A stretch of 6,244 nt of DNA from Polyangiaceae bacterium (GCA_022447485.1 JAKVCH010000191.1:1-6244); one strand, 5' to 3'. Counted from the first letter of the stretch, positions 1-5,752 are shown. The notes: generated by a model from the letters alone, not told the origin. Program-made: numbers and translations.

Positions 1-1
1 C

Positions 2-433
2 TCCTCCAATGCATTTGGAATGGCCGCCGATTTGATGATTGGAGCCTCGCCCAGCCCGGGTATGACCCTTGGTTTAGGAGTGCAGAACAACCTGGCGTTC
101 AGCTCAAACTTAGAGACAAGTGACGGCACGCCTTTCGCCAGCGGTTTCTCCTATCAATTCCTGACAGGGCCATTTTTCGATGCTTTCCCGAATGCCAAAC
201 GCGGTTTCCACATGGGAACAATGATCGGCTTTGCTGGAGCCACCGTGCCGGGCGGAAATTACGGCACCCCTATTGGCGGAGGCGCCTCCTTTTGGATCGG
301 CTACGACATGTGGGTGGCTCCGGAATGGTCTGCTGGCTTTGAGATCCGCGGCTCTGGCTCATTCATGACCAATAGCAACGCAAATGCCGCAGCAGGCAGC
401 GCGTTCTTCTTAGTCAACATACTCAACCACTAA
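2..433 (+). CDS. Probable outer-membrane beta-barrel protein, C-terminal part (5' truncated)
   Basis: The frame is open from the first complete codon at position 2, so the gene begins upstream of the window; the ATG at 20 is internal. The visible 143 residues are rich in Gly, Phe, Trp and Tyr and form alternating polar/hydrophobic stretches of about 10 residues separated by Gly/Asn/Ser turns, for example GMTLGLGVQNNLAF, GFHMGTMIGFAGATV, GASFWIGYDMWVA and WSAGFEIRGSGSFM. This is the pattern of transmembrane beta-strands in small outer-membrane barrels. I recall similar hypothetical barrel proteins in Myxococcota, but I cannot assign a family. The last strand, AAAGSAFFLVNILNH, does not end in the usual terminal Phe/Trp, which slightly weakens the barrel call. 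A minus-strand open frame overlaps the last 24 bases. No terminator is evident after the stop. Confidence 0.7.
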   Translation, partial: SSNAFGMAADLMIGASPSPGMTLGLGVQNNLAFSSNLETSDGTPFASGFSYQFLTGPFFDAFPNAKRGFHMGTMIGFAGATVPGGNYGTPIGGGASFWIGYDMWVAPEWSAGFEIRGSGSFMTNSNANAAAGSAFFLVNILNH

Positions 434-823
434 TGAAGAAGCACCGAGGACAGTATTTTCGCTCGAGGACAACACAGGATTCTTGGTCGAGAACAAAACA
501 GGCCCCTCTTCCGAACAGGACGCTGGGCCGAGAAACACTCGCGCAGTATATTTCCAGCCCAAGAAGAAACTAGTCACCTGAAATCGGGCTGCCTCAGCGA
601 GAGGCTTGCCCTTCCGGGTCAATAAGTCACACTGACGATAGGCCTTTCCAATTGACCATTCTTCTTTGCCGATGACGCTCTTGACTCCACTTACGGACCG
701 GTTCCCGCCACAGTCGCAAATGCCGGCGTCGGCTGCATCCATGAAGACGCAGTTCGGCGCGACTCCCGCGGAAGTTGACTCTGGCGTCAGGCAGAAGACG
801 GTGAACGGTAGAAGCTTGCTCAA
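410..823 (-). CDS. Doubtful hypothetical ORF, 137 aa, possibly exported
   Basis: This is an unrecognised minus-strand frame filling the gap between two + strand genes. In its favour, about 37% of codons begin with G (my hand count). The amino-acid composition is balanced rather than Arg/Pro-heavy, and residues 34-40 read AGICDCG, a CxC motif. From the TTG at 823 the N-terminus MSKLLPFTVFCLTPESTSAG could be a weak signal peptide. Against it, the start is TTG with AGGGA directly abutting it rather than spaced. The next ATG (742) has no ribosome site. The 5' end overlaps the divergent lipoprotein start at 801, and the 3' end overlaps the upstream gene by 24 bases. It could be a real small secreted protein, a decaying gene or chance. 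Confidence 0.25.
   Translation of the reverse strand: MSKLLPFTVFCLTPESTSAGVAPNCVFMDAADAGICDCGGNRSVSGVKSVIGKEEWSIGKAYRQCDLLTRKGKPLAEAARFQVTSFFLGWKYTARVFLGPASCSEEGPVLFSTKNPVLSSSENTVLGASSLVVEYVD
434..800. other. Gap between two + strand genes
   Basis: There is no convincing + strand gene here. The stretch contains the minus-strand frame described separately. It also holds two copies of GAGGACA (about 20 bases apart near 455-470) and a weak inverted repeat CTCGA (462-466)/TCGAG (487-491). TTGACC at 652 and TTGACT at 681 resemble -35 elements but have no acceptable -10 at the right spacing. No terminator with a T-run is visible. Confidence 0.5.
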
Positions 824-1514
824 TCCCTGCGGTTTAGTGATTGCTTTCTGTCTGACGACAGGCTGTGGCTCAAAGGAATACGCGCCCTATCGTTCCTATG
901 AAAATGCCGCACCAGCACAACGCGTCGAAGGGGCGCCGAGCGACAGCCTGGCCACTCCAGTTTCGCCCTATCCGGAGGGTCCCTACGGGACGAACACCCC
1001 CCAGGTAGGTGACCGACTCGAGAACTTAGAGCTTTGGGGACTCCGGGTGGCAGATACGGGAAATTCCCTGGCAGAAACGAAGTCTCCGCAGGTTTTTTCC
1101 TTCCAAGACTTACGAAATACCGAAAAAAACTATCTCCTGATTCATACAAGCTCAATTTGGTGTCAGACCTGCCGTTTCGGAGCCGAAGATTTGGCCCAGC
1201 AAGCAGAAGATATCGCCAAAAATGGCGGCGATATTTTGGAGCTCACGATTGAGGGTTCTGGAGTTGGGGTCGACCCCACCCTCAATGAACTCAAGCTATG
1301 GAGCGACTTAAGCGTACTAACATTCAACGTAGCTGGGCCGAACGACGAGAAGCTGCGAAAAGTATTCCCCGAGCGAGAACATGTCTTTATTATCGACCTA
1401 AAATCAATGGAAGTGATTTGGACCGGTGCCGGACTCGTCCAGAGCCCGAGCATCGCGGAGCAGGGGATTTCGTACTTTTTTGAAAATCTCGCGCCTTTCG
1501 CGACGAACCAATAA
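801..1514 (+). CDS. Thioredoxin-fold (redoxin/TlpA-like) lipoprotein
   Basis: This is a 237-residue envelope protein that probably handles disulfides or redox chemistry outside the cytoplasm. From the GTG at 801 the N-terminus is a compact type II signal: MNGR, hydrophobic residues 9-18, then LTTGC with Cys22 as the likely lipidation site. The lipobox is imperfect because Leu is at -4, not -3. Residues 23-68 are a Ser/Pro/Glu-rich linker. The redoxin domain runs from about 69 to 235, with a strand YLLIHTSS followed by W120-C121-Q-T-C124, the active-site CxxC at the expected place after the first strand. The later strand VFIIDL (195-200) fits the fold, but the position where thioredoxins usually have the cis-proline looks like Glu193. 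The frame is open upstream to an ATG at 666, but that start would bury the signal peptide behind 45 residues. Substrate and partner are unknown. Confidence 0.75.
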   Translation: MNGRSLLNPCGLVIAFCLTTGCGSKEYAPYRSYENAAPAQRVEGAPSDSLATPVSPYPEGPYGTNTPQVGDRLENLELWGLRVADTGNSLAETKSPQVFSFQDLRNTEKNYLLIHTSSIWCQTCRFGAEDLAQQAEDIAKNGGDILELTIEGSGVGVDPTLNELKLWSDLSVLTFNVAGPNDEKLRKVFPEREHVFIIDLKSMEVIWTGAGLVQSPSIAEQGISYFFENLAPFATNQ

Positions 1515-1527
1515 GGTTCGCGACGAA
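1497..1527 (+). repeat. Direct repeat TTCGCGACGAA flanking the stop codon, with hairpin
   Basis: TTCGCGACGAA occurs at 1497-1507 (last codons of the lipoprotein gene) and again at 1517-1527, 20 bases later. Between them CGAACC (1504-1509) and GGTTCG (1515-1520) form a 6-bp stem with the loop AATAA, which contains the stop codon. There is no T-run, so this is not a standard intrinsic terminator. It might slow transcription or protect the 3' end. Confidence 0.5.
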
Positions 1528-1563
1528 GGCATAAGAAAGGTCTTTGGCCTCTACTCGCGTATA

Positions 1564-1579
1564 CTCAGGAGACCCTGAG
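1564..1579 (+). repeat. 6-bp hairpin in the lipoprotein/peptidase spacer
   Basis: CTCAGG (1564-1569) and CCTGAG (1574-1579) pair perfectly around an AGAC tetraloop. It lies in the 180-base spacer before the peptidase gene and is not followed by a T-run. I see no convincing promoter in this spacer: TTGGCA at 1595-1600 lacks a matching -10. Confidence 0.35.
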
Positions 1580-1694
1580 AGCGTGGAGATGCGCTTGGCA
1601 TGACTTGGGCAGACCTAAAGCGAAGAGAGCCGTCATTTAGCTCCTGGGGCAAGTCAATTTCGTTTCCCGGCGTCAATGCGCTATTGGCCTAGTA

Positions 1695-3713
1695 ATGACG
1701 AATCCGTTGAATCATCTTTCTCGCCCCTTGCCTTTCGATAAAATTCAAACGCGACACGTTCGCCCAGGAATTATTGATGAAATCGCCGAAGCGGAAAAAG
1801 CGCTTCAAGAAATTGCCGATGCTCGGGGAAAGAACTGGGAATCGACCTTTGGAGCATTTGACACCGCAACCGAAAATCTTGAGGTAGCGATGGGAGTGGT
1901 CGAACACCTCGAGGCGGTCGCGACAACAGATGAGTTCCGTCAAGCTTATAACGATGTGTTACCAAAGGTGAGCGCCTTTTGGTCAAGCATCCCTCTCCGC
2001 CAAGATCTCTTCGAATCCTTATCCTCCTTTCGTGACTCAGAGCAGGCCAAGAGCCTGAGTCCAATTCAAGATCGCTTCGTCGTCAAGACCCTCGATGAAT
2101 TCAAAAGGAGCGGCGCCAATCTTGATGAGGCCGGTAAGTCAAACCTCACTCGAATTGATCAAGAACTCAGTCAGCTGACGACTCAATTTTCGCAGAACGT
2201 GCTCGATGGCACGAATGAATTCGAATACTTTGCCAGCGAGGAGGAAATTGCTGGTCTCCCCCAATCAGCTCGACTGGCCGCGCGCGAGGCGGCGCAGGCG
2301 AAAGGTCAAACAGGCTACCGCTTCTCACTGCAGGCACCTTCCGTGGTGGCTATCCTCACCTACGCGGAAAACCGCAGCCTCCGGGAGAAAATCTGGCATG
2401 CCTTCAATACGCGGGGAGTCAGCGCTGGTCGAGATAACCTTGGCCTCATCAACAAAATCATCAAGTTACGACAGGAAAAGGCAAAGCTGCTTGGTTTTCG
2501 AAACTTTGCAGACTTGGTAACAGAAGATCGAATGGCTCACGATGCAGCGACCGCTCAAGAATTTGTCGAGCGCCTCAAAGAGAAGACCCTTCCAGCTTTT
2601 CAACTCGAAAAAAATGCTCTCCTCGAGTTCGCTCGCCGGCGAGAAGACAGCTCTGATCTAAAGTTAGAACCTTGGGATGTTGGGTTTTACGCAGAAAAGA
2701 TGAGAAAGGAACTCTACGACTTTGACGAAGAAGCGCTGAAGCCCTACTTCTCAGCCGACGCTGTTCTGCGAGGAGCATTTGAACTCGCGGAACAGCTATT
2801 TCAAGTCCGGGTCGAAAGCGCCGATCTCCCCACGTGGCACCCAAGTGTCGGTTCTCATCGGATCCTCGATAGCAATGGCGAACTACTCGGAGAATTCTAT
2901 ACAGATTTATTTCCTCGAGAAAGCAAACGGGATGGCGCATGGATGCACGGTCTAGTGGCAGCCAAGCGTCCGGATGTGCATGTCGCTCTCTTCTGCGCCA
3001 ATGCGCAGCCTCCAACCGAAAACCAACCCTCTCTGATGAGTTTTCGCGATGTTGAAACTATCTTCCATGAATTTGGCCACCTTCTACATCATTGCCTCAG
3101 CCAGGTGCCTCTCCGAAGCCTTGCATGCACTCGAGTAGCTCAAGACTTCGTCGAATTACCGTCTCAAATTCTTGAAAACTGGTGCTTGAGTTCTGAAATG
3201 CTCAACCAATTCGCTCATCACTTTGAAACCGGTGACACTGTGCCGCAAGAATTAGTCAGCAAACTCCTCGAAGCACGAAACTTTCGAGCCGCCAGCGCAC
3301 AAATGCGACAACTGGGTTTTGCAGCAGTCGACTTAGCTCTGCACACTCATTTTGACCCCAAGAAAGATGGCTCAGTTGGCGACTTCTCTCGAAGAATACT
3401 CCAGGAATATGCACCCACGGAACTGCCGAAAGACTACGCCATGATAGCGTCGTTCGGACACCTCTTTTCGCATTCAGTCGGCTACGCCGCTGGCTACTAT
3501 AGTTACAAATGGGCCGAGGTCCTCGATGCTGATGCATTTTCTCGCTTCCAAAAAGAAGGGATCTTTAATGAGGAGACTGGACGGGCTTTCCGCGATCTAA
3601 TTCTGTCTCAAGGAGACGCTCTTGATCCTCTGATTCTATTTCAAGAATTTATGGGCCGCAGCCCTGATCCTGACGCCATGATGATTCGACAAGGGTTACT
3701 CGCGAAAGCTTAA
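1695..3713 (+). CDS. prlC: Oligopeptidase A, M3-family zinc metallopeptidase
   Basis: This cytoplasmic endopeptidase (M3 family, E. coli PrlC/OpdA and thimet oligopeptidase type) degrades short peptides, including released signal peptides and proteasome-like products. It is 672 residues long, close to E. coli OpdA. The start at 1695 is supported by MTNPL, identical to the E. coli N-terminus, although no Shine-Dalgarno is visible. The helical N-terminal half includes the family stretches LREKIWHAF and KAKLLGFRNFADL. The catalytic site is H458-E459-F-G-H462, with the third zinc ligand E487 in DFVELPSQILENWC, 29 residues after the first His as the family requires. The substrate-binding glycine loop GYAAGYYSYKW starts at about residue 596. 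No key residue is missing, so it should be active. It is followed one base later by a lipoprotein gene, suggesting an operon. Confidence 0.96.
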   Translation: MTNPLNHLSRPLPFDKIQTRHVRPGIIDEIAEAEKALQEIADARGKNWESTFGAFDTATENLEVAMGVVEHLEAVATTDEFRQAYNDVLPKVSAFWSSIPLRQDLFESLSSFRDSEQAKSLSPIQDRFVVKTLDEFKRSGANLDEAGKSNLTRIDQELSQLTTQFSQNVLDGTNEFEYFASEEEIAGLPQSARLAAREAAQAKGQTGYRFSLQAPSVVAILTYAENRSLREKIWHAFNTRGVSAGRDNLGLINKIIKLRQEKAKLLGFRNFADLVTEDRMAHDAATAQEFVERLKEKTLPAFQLEKNALLEFARRREDSSDLKLEPWDVGFYAEKMRKELYDFDEEALKPYFSADAVLRGAFELAEQLFQVRVESADLPTWHPSVGSHRILDSNGELLGEFYTDLFPRESKRDGAWMHGLVAAKRPDVHVALFCANAQPPTENQPSLMSFRDVETIFHEFGHLLHHCLSQVPLRSLACTRVAQDFVELPSQILENWCLSSEMLNQFAHHFETGDTVPQELVSKLLEARNFRAASAQMRQLGFAAVDLALHTHFDPKKDGSVGDFSRRILQEYAPTELPKDYAMIASFGHLFSHSVGYAAGYYSYKWAEVLDADAFSRFQKEGIFNEETGRAFRDLILSQGDALDPLILFQEFMGRSPDPDAMMIRQGLLAKA

Positions 3714-3714
3714 T

Positions 3715-4860
3715 GTGGCGCAGAGTCATCGAGTTGCCTCCTTTCTTCTTGTTTTTCTGCTGAGCAACGCCTGTACCTCCCCCGCTCTGTTGCCCCCAGA
3801 ACAGCCGACAGGAAAGGAAGAGCTCCAAAGTTCAGAAAGCACTCCGGAAAAAGCTGACGCTAGTTCACAGGTACACAACAGACCGCCCCCGGCCCTGCAT
3901 CATCTTGGCCAGAAGAATCAGAAAAAAGCGCAAAAGATGGTGCAAGTCGGCGACCTGACGTTGCAGGTCATCAGGTCGCCGGGCTACGCATTGCCTAAGC
4001 TGAGCTTAACCAGCAGCGCCCCTTTGGCTCCTGACCTACGCTTGCTGCTGCGATGCTGGCTCGTTGAAATAGCCGACTCTGTTGGAATGGTTCAACAAGA
4101 GGCCTTGGTGTGTGCCCCTGGCAATTCTCAAACGACTCTGGGGTTCGTCTTGCCATCGACTGACCCCCTCGCTCTGGCCCGCTGGATGAATGAGATGCGC
4201 CAACTCAGGCAAGGTGCATTCTATCGGGCGCGCACCCAATGCATTGAGGAAAAAGCTTCGGCACCCTCCGCCCCATGGAGCACCGCAGTTACCTCCCTGG
4301 CCAATCGACTCTCAGACCAGCAGACACCTGTCTTAGAGAAAATTTCTTTCGAGCAGGCTCGTTGCAGCCTGACTCAGGACCTCGCGAGGATGCAAGGCAA
4401 ACTTAGACAACCGGATTTGGCCTTCGACAAGACCCCAGAATCGGAAGCTAGCTCCTTCGAAGCGATAGAAAGATGTTTTCCGAAAGAGCCCCCCTTCCCC
4501 TCTTCTCCTCGTCCCCCCACTTGGCCTCTACAAGTCAGACAGGAAATGAGTCCCCGGACATTTCTCGTTCTCATGCCCACTCTCCGAGGAAAGGAGAAAG
4601 TGCAAAAAGTATTGCAGCTCTTGAATCAAGAGCTCCGCCCAGTCACGGTTATCAACCCAAGCTCCGTTTCAACAGCAGGAGCATTAGTTTTGGAAGGCGA
4701 AGAAGACGACCTACTGCATTTACTCGAGACATTGCGCAGCGCAGGGTTGGTCTTTCCAAGCGCCAAGGACTCCAGCTTCGACCAAGAAACTGACGTGGAA
4801 TTTCTGCCTAGTCTCGTTTTACCAGTCTCCGACTCTCAGTCCGCCTCGCAAGCTCCTTAG
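3715..4860 (+). CDS. Putative lipoprotein of unknown function
   Basis: This is a 381-residue protein that I do not recognise. It starts at a GTG one base after the peptidase stop codon, so translational coupling is likely. The N-terminus MAQSHRVASFLLVFLLSNAC looks like a lipoprotein signal with Cys20 as the lipidated residue. As in the 801 lipoprotein, Leu-rich sequence precedes a non-ideal lipobox. Residues 21-75 are a Pro/Ser/Glu/Lys linker, which would place the rest away from the membrane. Residues 76-200 and 280-345 look folded, with a strand TFLVLMPTL and helix-rich segments. The five other cysteines are at 114, 133, 176, 217 and 254. Residues 77-200 vaguely resemble the second half of an M16 peptidase-like domain, but there is no HxxEH, so I do not assert it. 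The C-terminus is Ser/Gln-rich. Confidence 0.75.
   Translation: MAQSHRVASFLLVFLLSNACTSPALLPPEQPTGKEELQSSESTPEKADASSQVHNRPPPALHHLGQKNQKKAQKMVQVGDLTLQVIRSPGYALPKLSLTSSAPLAPDLRLLLRCWLVEIADSVGMVQQEALVCAPGNSQTTLGFVLPSTDPLALARWMNEMRQLRQGAFYRARTQCIEEKASAPSAPWSTAVTSLANRLSDQQTPVLEKISFEQARCSLTQDLARMQGKLRQPDLAFDKTPESEASSFEAIERCFPKEPPFPSSPRPPTWPLQVRQEMSPRTFLVLMPTLRGKEKVQKVLQLLNQELRPVTVINPSSVSTAGALVLEGEEDDLLHLLETLRSAGLVFPSAKDSSFDQETDVEFLPSLVLPVSDSQSASQAP
3948..3981 (+). repeat. 11-bp perfect inverted repeat inside the lipoprotein gene
   Basis: CGGCGACCTGA (3948-3958) and TCAGGTCGCCG (3971-3981) are exact reverse complements around a 12-base loop that contains a further AGGTCA. It encodes residues 78-89 (VGDLTLQVIRSP), at the junction of the linker and the folded region. 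In mRNA this would be a strong GC-rich hairpin. There is no T-run after it. Confidence 0.75.
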
Positions 4861-4903
4861 TCCAAACAATCTAGCCAAATACAATTCAGGGAGCCCAAGT
4901 GAG

Positions 4904-4936
4904 TTATCCACAGAGTGTGGATAAGACTGTGGATAG
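4904..4936. promoter_or_regulatory. Cluster of three DnaA boxes
   Basis: TTATCCACA, the perfect consensus DnaA box, is at 4904-4912. Its exact reverse complement TGTGGATAA is at 4916-4924, three bases away, and a third box TGTGGATAG (one change) is at 4928-4936. The boxes start exactly 12 bases apart; the first faces the other two. DnaA binds such 9-mers at replication origins and at promoters it controls, and nrd genes are known DnaA targets in E. coli. Here the cluster lies 44 bases after a stop codon and about 900 bases before nrdJ. Confidence 0.8.
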
Positions 4937-4939
4937 TAT

Positions 4940-5005
4940 CTGAACAAGCTGAGGTGAAATGTTGTTCAGTGGGTCAACTTTCAGCTCGTTTGTTCAGGCT
5001 GAACA
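4940..5005. promoter_or_regulatory. CTGAACA/TGTTCAG operator-like array (possible LexA sites)
   Basis: The heptamer occurs four times: CTGAACA at 4940, TGTTCAG at 4963, TGTTCAG at 4991 and CTGAACA at 4999. The first pair extends to 8-bp arms (4940-4947/4962-4969), and the second pair is a dyad with a single central G (4991-5005). Positions 4982-4998 match the Myxococcus LexA consensus as I remember it (CTRHAMRYBYGTTCAGS) at 15 of 17 positions. A fifth CTGAACAA is at 5465-5472. LexA is an inference; another dimeric repressor could use the same repeats. Confidence 0.5.
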
Positions 5006-5087
5006 GATACGATGATCAAGAGAGCGTAATGAAGATTTCGGCTTGATTCCCTGAAGAATCTCGCGCCCACGAGGAGTCGTCACCAAG

Positions 5088-5160
5088 CTTTCCACAACAG
5101 CTCCACAGGGCCGAGACCCCATTCCTATCTCATAAAATATTGCTCAATTTTTCAGCTTTC
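5088..5160. other. Weak DnaA-like box and AT-rich stretch
   Basis: CTTTCCACA at 5088-5096 is one base from the DnaA consensus TTWTNCACA. It is followed by 5129-5160, where roughly three quarters of bases are A or T (ATAAAATATT, CAATTTTTC). The arrangement of boxes next to an AT-rich run resembles the unwinding element of an origin, but nothing here is diagnostic. Another near-box, TTTTCCACG, is at 5722-5730. Confidence 0.3.
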
Positions 5161-5292
5161 TAGGTAGAGAAGGACCCGCTTCCGTTGGCACTGTACCACT
5201 AGTGGTAGGGCGGGGTGGGAGACAAAAGCCCAACACCTTGTGGTTTCCTCTTGAACCCTGACCCCAAGTCGGAGTACACGGGGGACTCTAGG
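5160..5292. ncRNA. Palindrome-rich segment, possible structured RNA
   Basis: Several arms could pair: TAGAG (5165-5169) with CTCTA (5286-5290) closing the segment, CCCGC (5175-5179) with GCGGG (5210-5214), the internal palindrome at 5194-5207, and AGTC (5267-5270) with GACT (5284-5287); the last competes with the closing stem at 5286-5287. It does not match the conserved cores of RNase P RNA, tmRNA, SRP RNA, 6S or a cobalamin riboswitch as I know them. Hand folding of a GC-rich region easily finds such pairs, so this is only a candidate. Confidence 0.2.
5194..5207. repeat. 14-bp perfect palindrome
   Basis: TACCACTAGTGGTA is its own reverse complement with no spacer. It could be an operator for a dimeric regulator or, as RNA, a 5-bp hairpin with a CUAG loop. 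Confidence 0.6.
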
Positions 5293-5438
5293 AAAAAAAT
5301 TCTCATCGACGGAAGAGTAGCAGATGGCAAACTTGAGGTGAGTCATACAAGCACCGCGCCGGCGAGGGTTTTCAAACAGTAAGTTTTCGAAAGAATCATC
5401 GAGGGGGACAATTCATTGAAAGAAACCTGTAAGGAAAT

Positions 5439-5729
5439 TCAGTCACGAGATGGCAGTAAAGTTACTGAACAACTGCATCTTTTCAGCAGCGTCCCGTCTT
5501 CGGGATAAACACCGATCCAGAACACCGATCCAGAAAGCGAGTCTACTTCTCCAGACCATGAAAGATTCAGGTCCACTCGATGATATTGGCCGATCCAGCC
5601 GACAGCTGGTCTGAAAATCTCCTTATCGAGTTCAGCGATGAAGAAACAGTCTCCTACTTTGACCTCACCCCTAGCTACCTTGACCTCATAAAAAGCGACG
5701 AAGAAAATTACTTCTGAGCGCTTTTCCAC
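5439..5729 (-). CDS. Doubtful hypothetical ORF, 96 aa
   Basis: This unrecognised minus-strand frame opens at a TAG at 5736-5738 and begins with GTG at 5729. No Shine-Dalgarno precedes it. About 40% of codons start with G (hand count) and the composition (Val, Glu, Gly, Trp, Phe) is protein-like, including a near repeat EVKVARG-EVKVGDC. A 13-base tandem duplication (5508-5533) lies within it and shifts frame. With one copy removed the protein would end after 77 residues, in IPKTGRC. It may be a small real gene, a gene recently altered by the duplication, or chance. It runs against all neighbours. Confidence 0.25.
   Translation of the reverse strand: MEKRSEVIFFVAFYEVKVARGEVKVGDCFFIAELDKEIFRPAVGWIGQYHRVDLNLSWSGEVDSLSGSVFWIGVYPEDGTLLKRCSCSVTLLPSRD
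5454..5467. repeat. CAGTAA-AG-TTACTG dyad
   Basis: Two 6-base arms, CAGTAA (5454-5459) and TTACTG (5462-5467), form a perfect inverted repeat with a two-base centre. It runs directly into the fifth CTGAACAA copy (5465-5472). It could be an operator; no regulator is indicated. Confidence 0.4.
5491..5506. repeat. Short hairpin with TCTT loop
   Basis: TCCCG (5492-5496) pairs with CGGGA (5501-5505) around TCTT, and G5491/T5506 adds a wobble pair. No T-run follows on either strand close enough for a terminator. Confidence 0.35.
5508..5533. repeat. 13-bp perfect tandem duplication
   Basis: AACACCGATCCAG occurs at 5508-5520 and again immediately at 5521-5533. A perfect, unequal-to-three duplication suggests a recent slippage event in sequence not under reading-frame constraint. 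Confidence 0.85.
5654..5688. repeat. 14-bp direct repeat spaced by 21 bp
   Basis: CTACTTTGACCTCA (5654-5667) and CTACCTTGACCTCA (5675-5688) differ at one base and start 21 bp apart, two helical turns. This suits tandem binding of one regulator on the same DNA face. On the minus strand the same period is seven codons and produces the EVKV repeat of the doubtful 96-aa ORF. Confidence 0.6.
5680..5708 (+). promoter_or_regulatory. Weak candidate sigma-70-type promoter for nrdJ
   Basis: TTGACC (5680-5685, 5 of 6 to the -35 consensus) is followed after 17 bases by GAAAAT (5703-5708, 4 of 6 to the -10). It would give a 5' leader of about 125 bases. Support is only from consensus matching by eye. Confidence 0.2.
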
Positions 5730-5752
5730 GACAGTCTAGCTTGACCGCTATC

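Noticed and set aside
433..573. 46-codon + strand frame with ATG overlapping the previous stop (TAATG)
   Set aside because: It has no Shine-Dalgarno of its own, an Arg/Ser/Thr-heavy composition like an out-of-frame shadow, and conflicts with the better-looking minus-strand frame.
1595..1623. Promoter for the M3 peptidase from TTGGCA
   Set aside because: No -10-like hexamer occurs 16-18 bases downstream.
5292..5298. Run of seven A as a minus-strand terminator T-tract
   Set aside because: The sequence upstream of it on the minus strand (plus 5299-5330) forms no convincing stem.
5152..5346. 64-codon minus-strand frame
   Set aside because: Short, no ribosome site, random-looking composition (VLRLGVRVQEETTRCW) and it covers the palindrome-rich segment; treated as chance.
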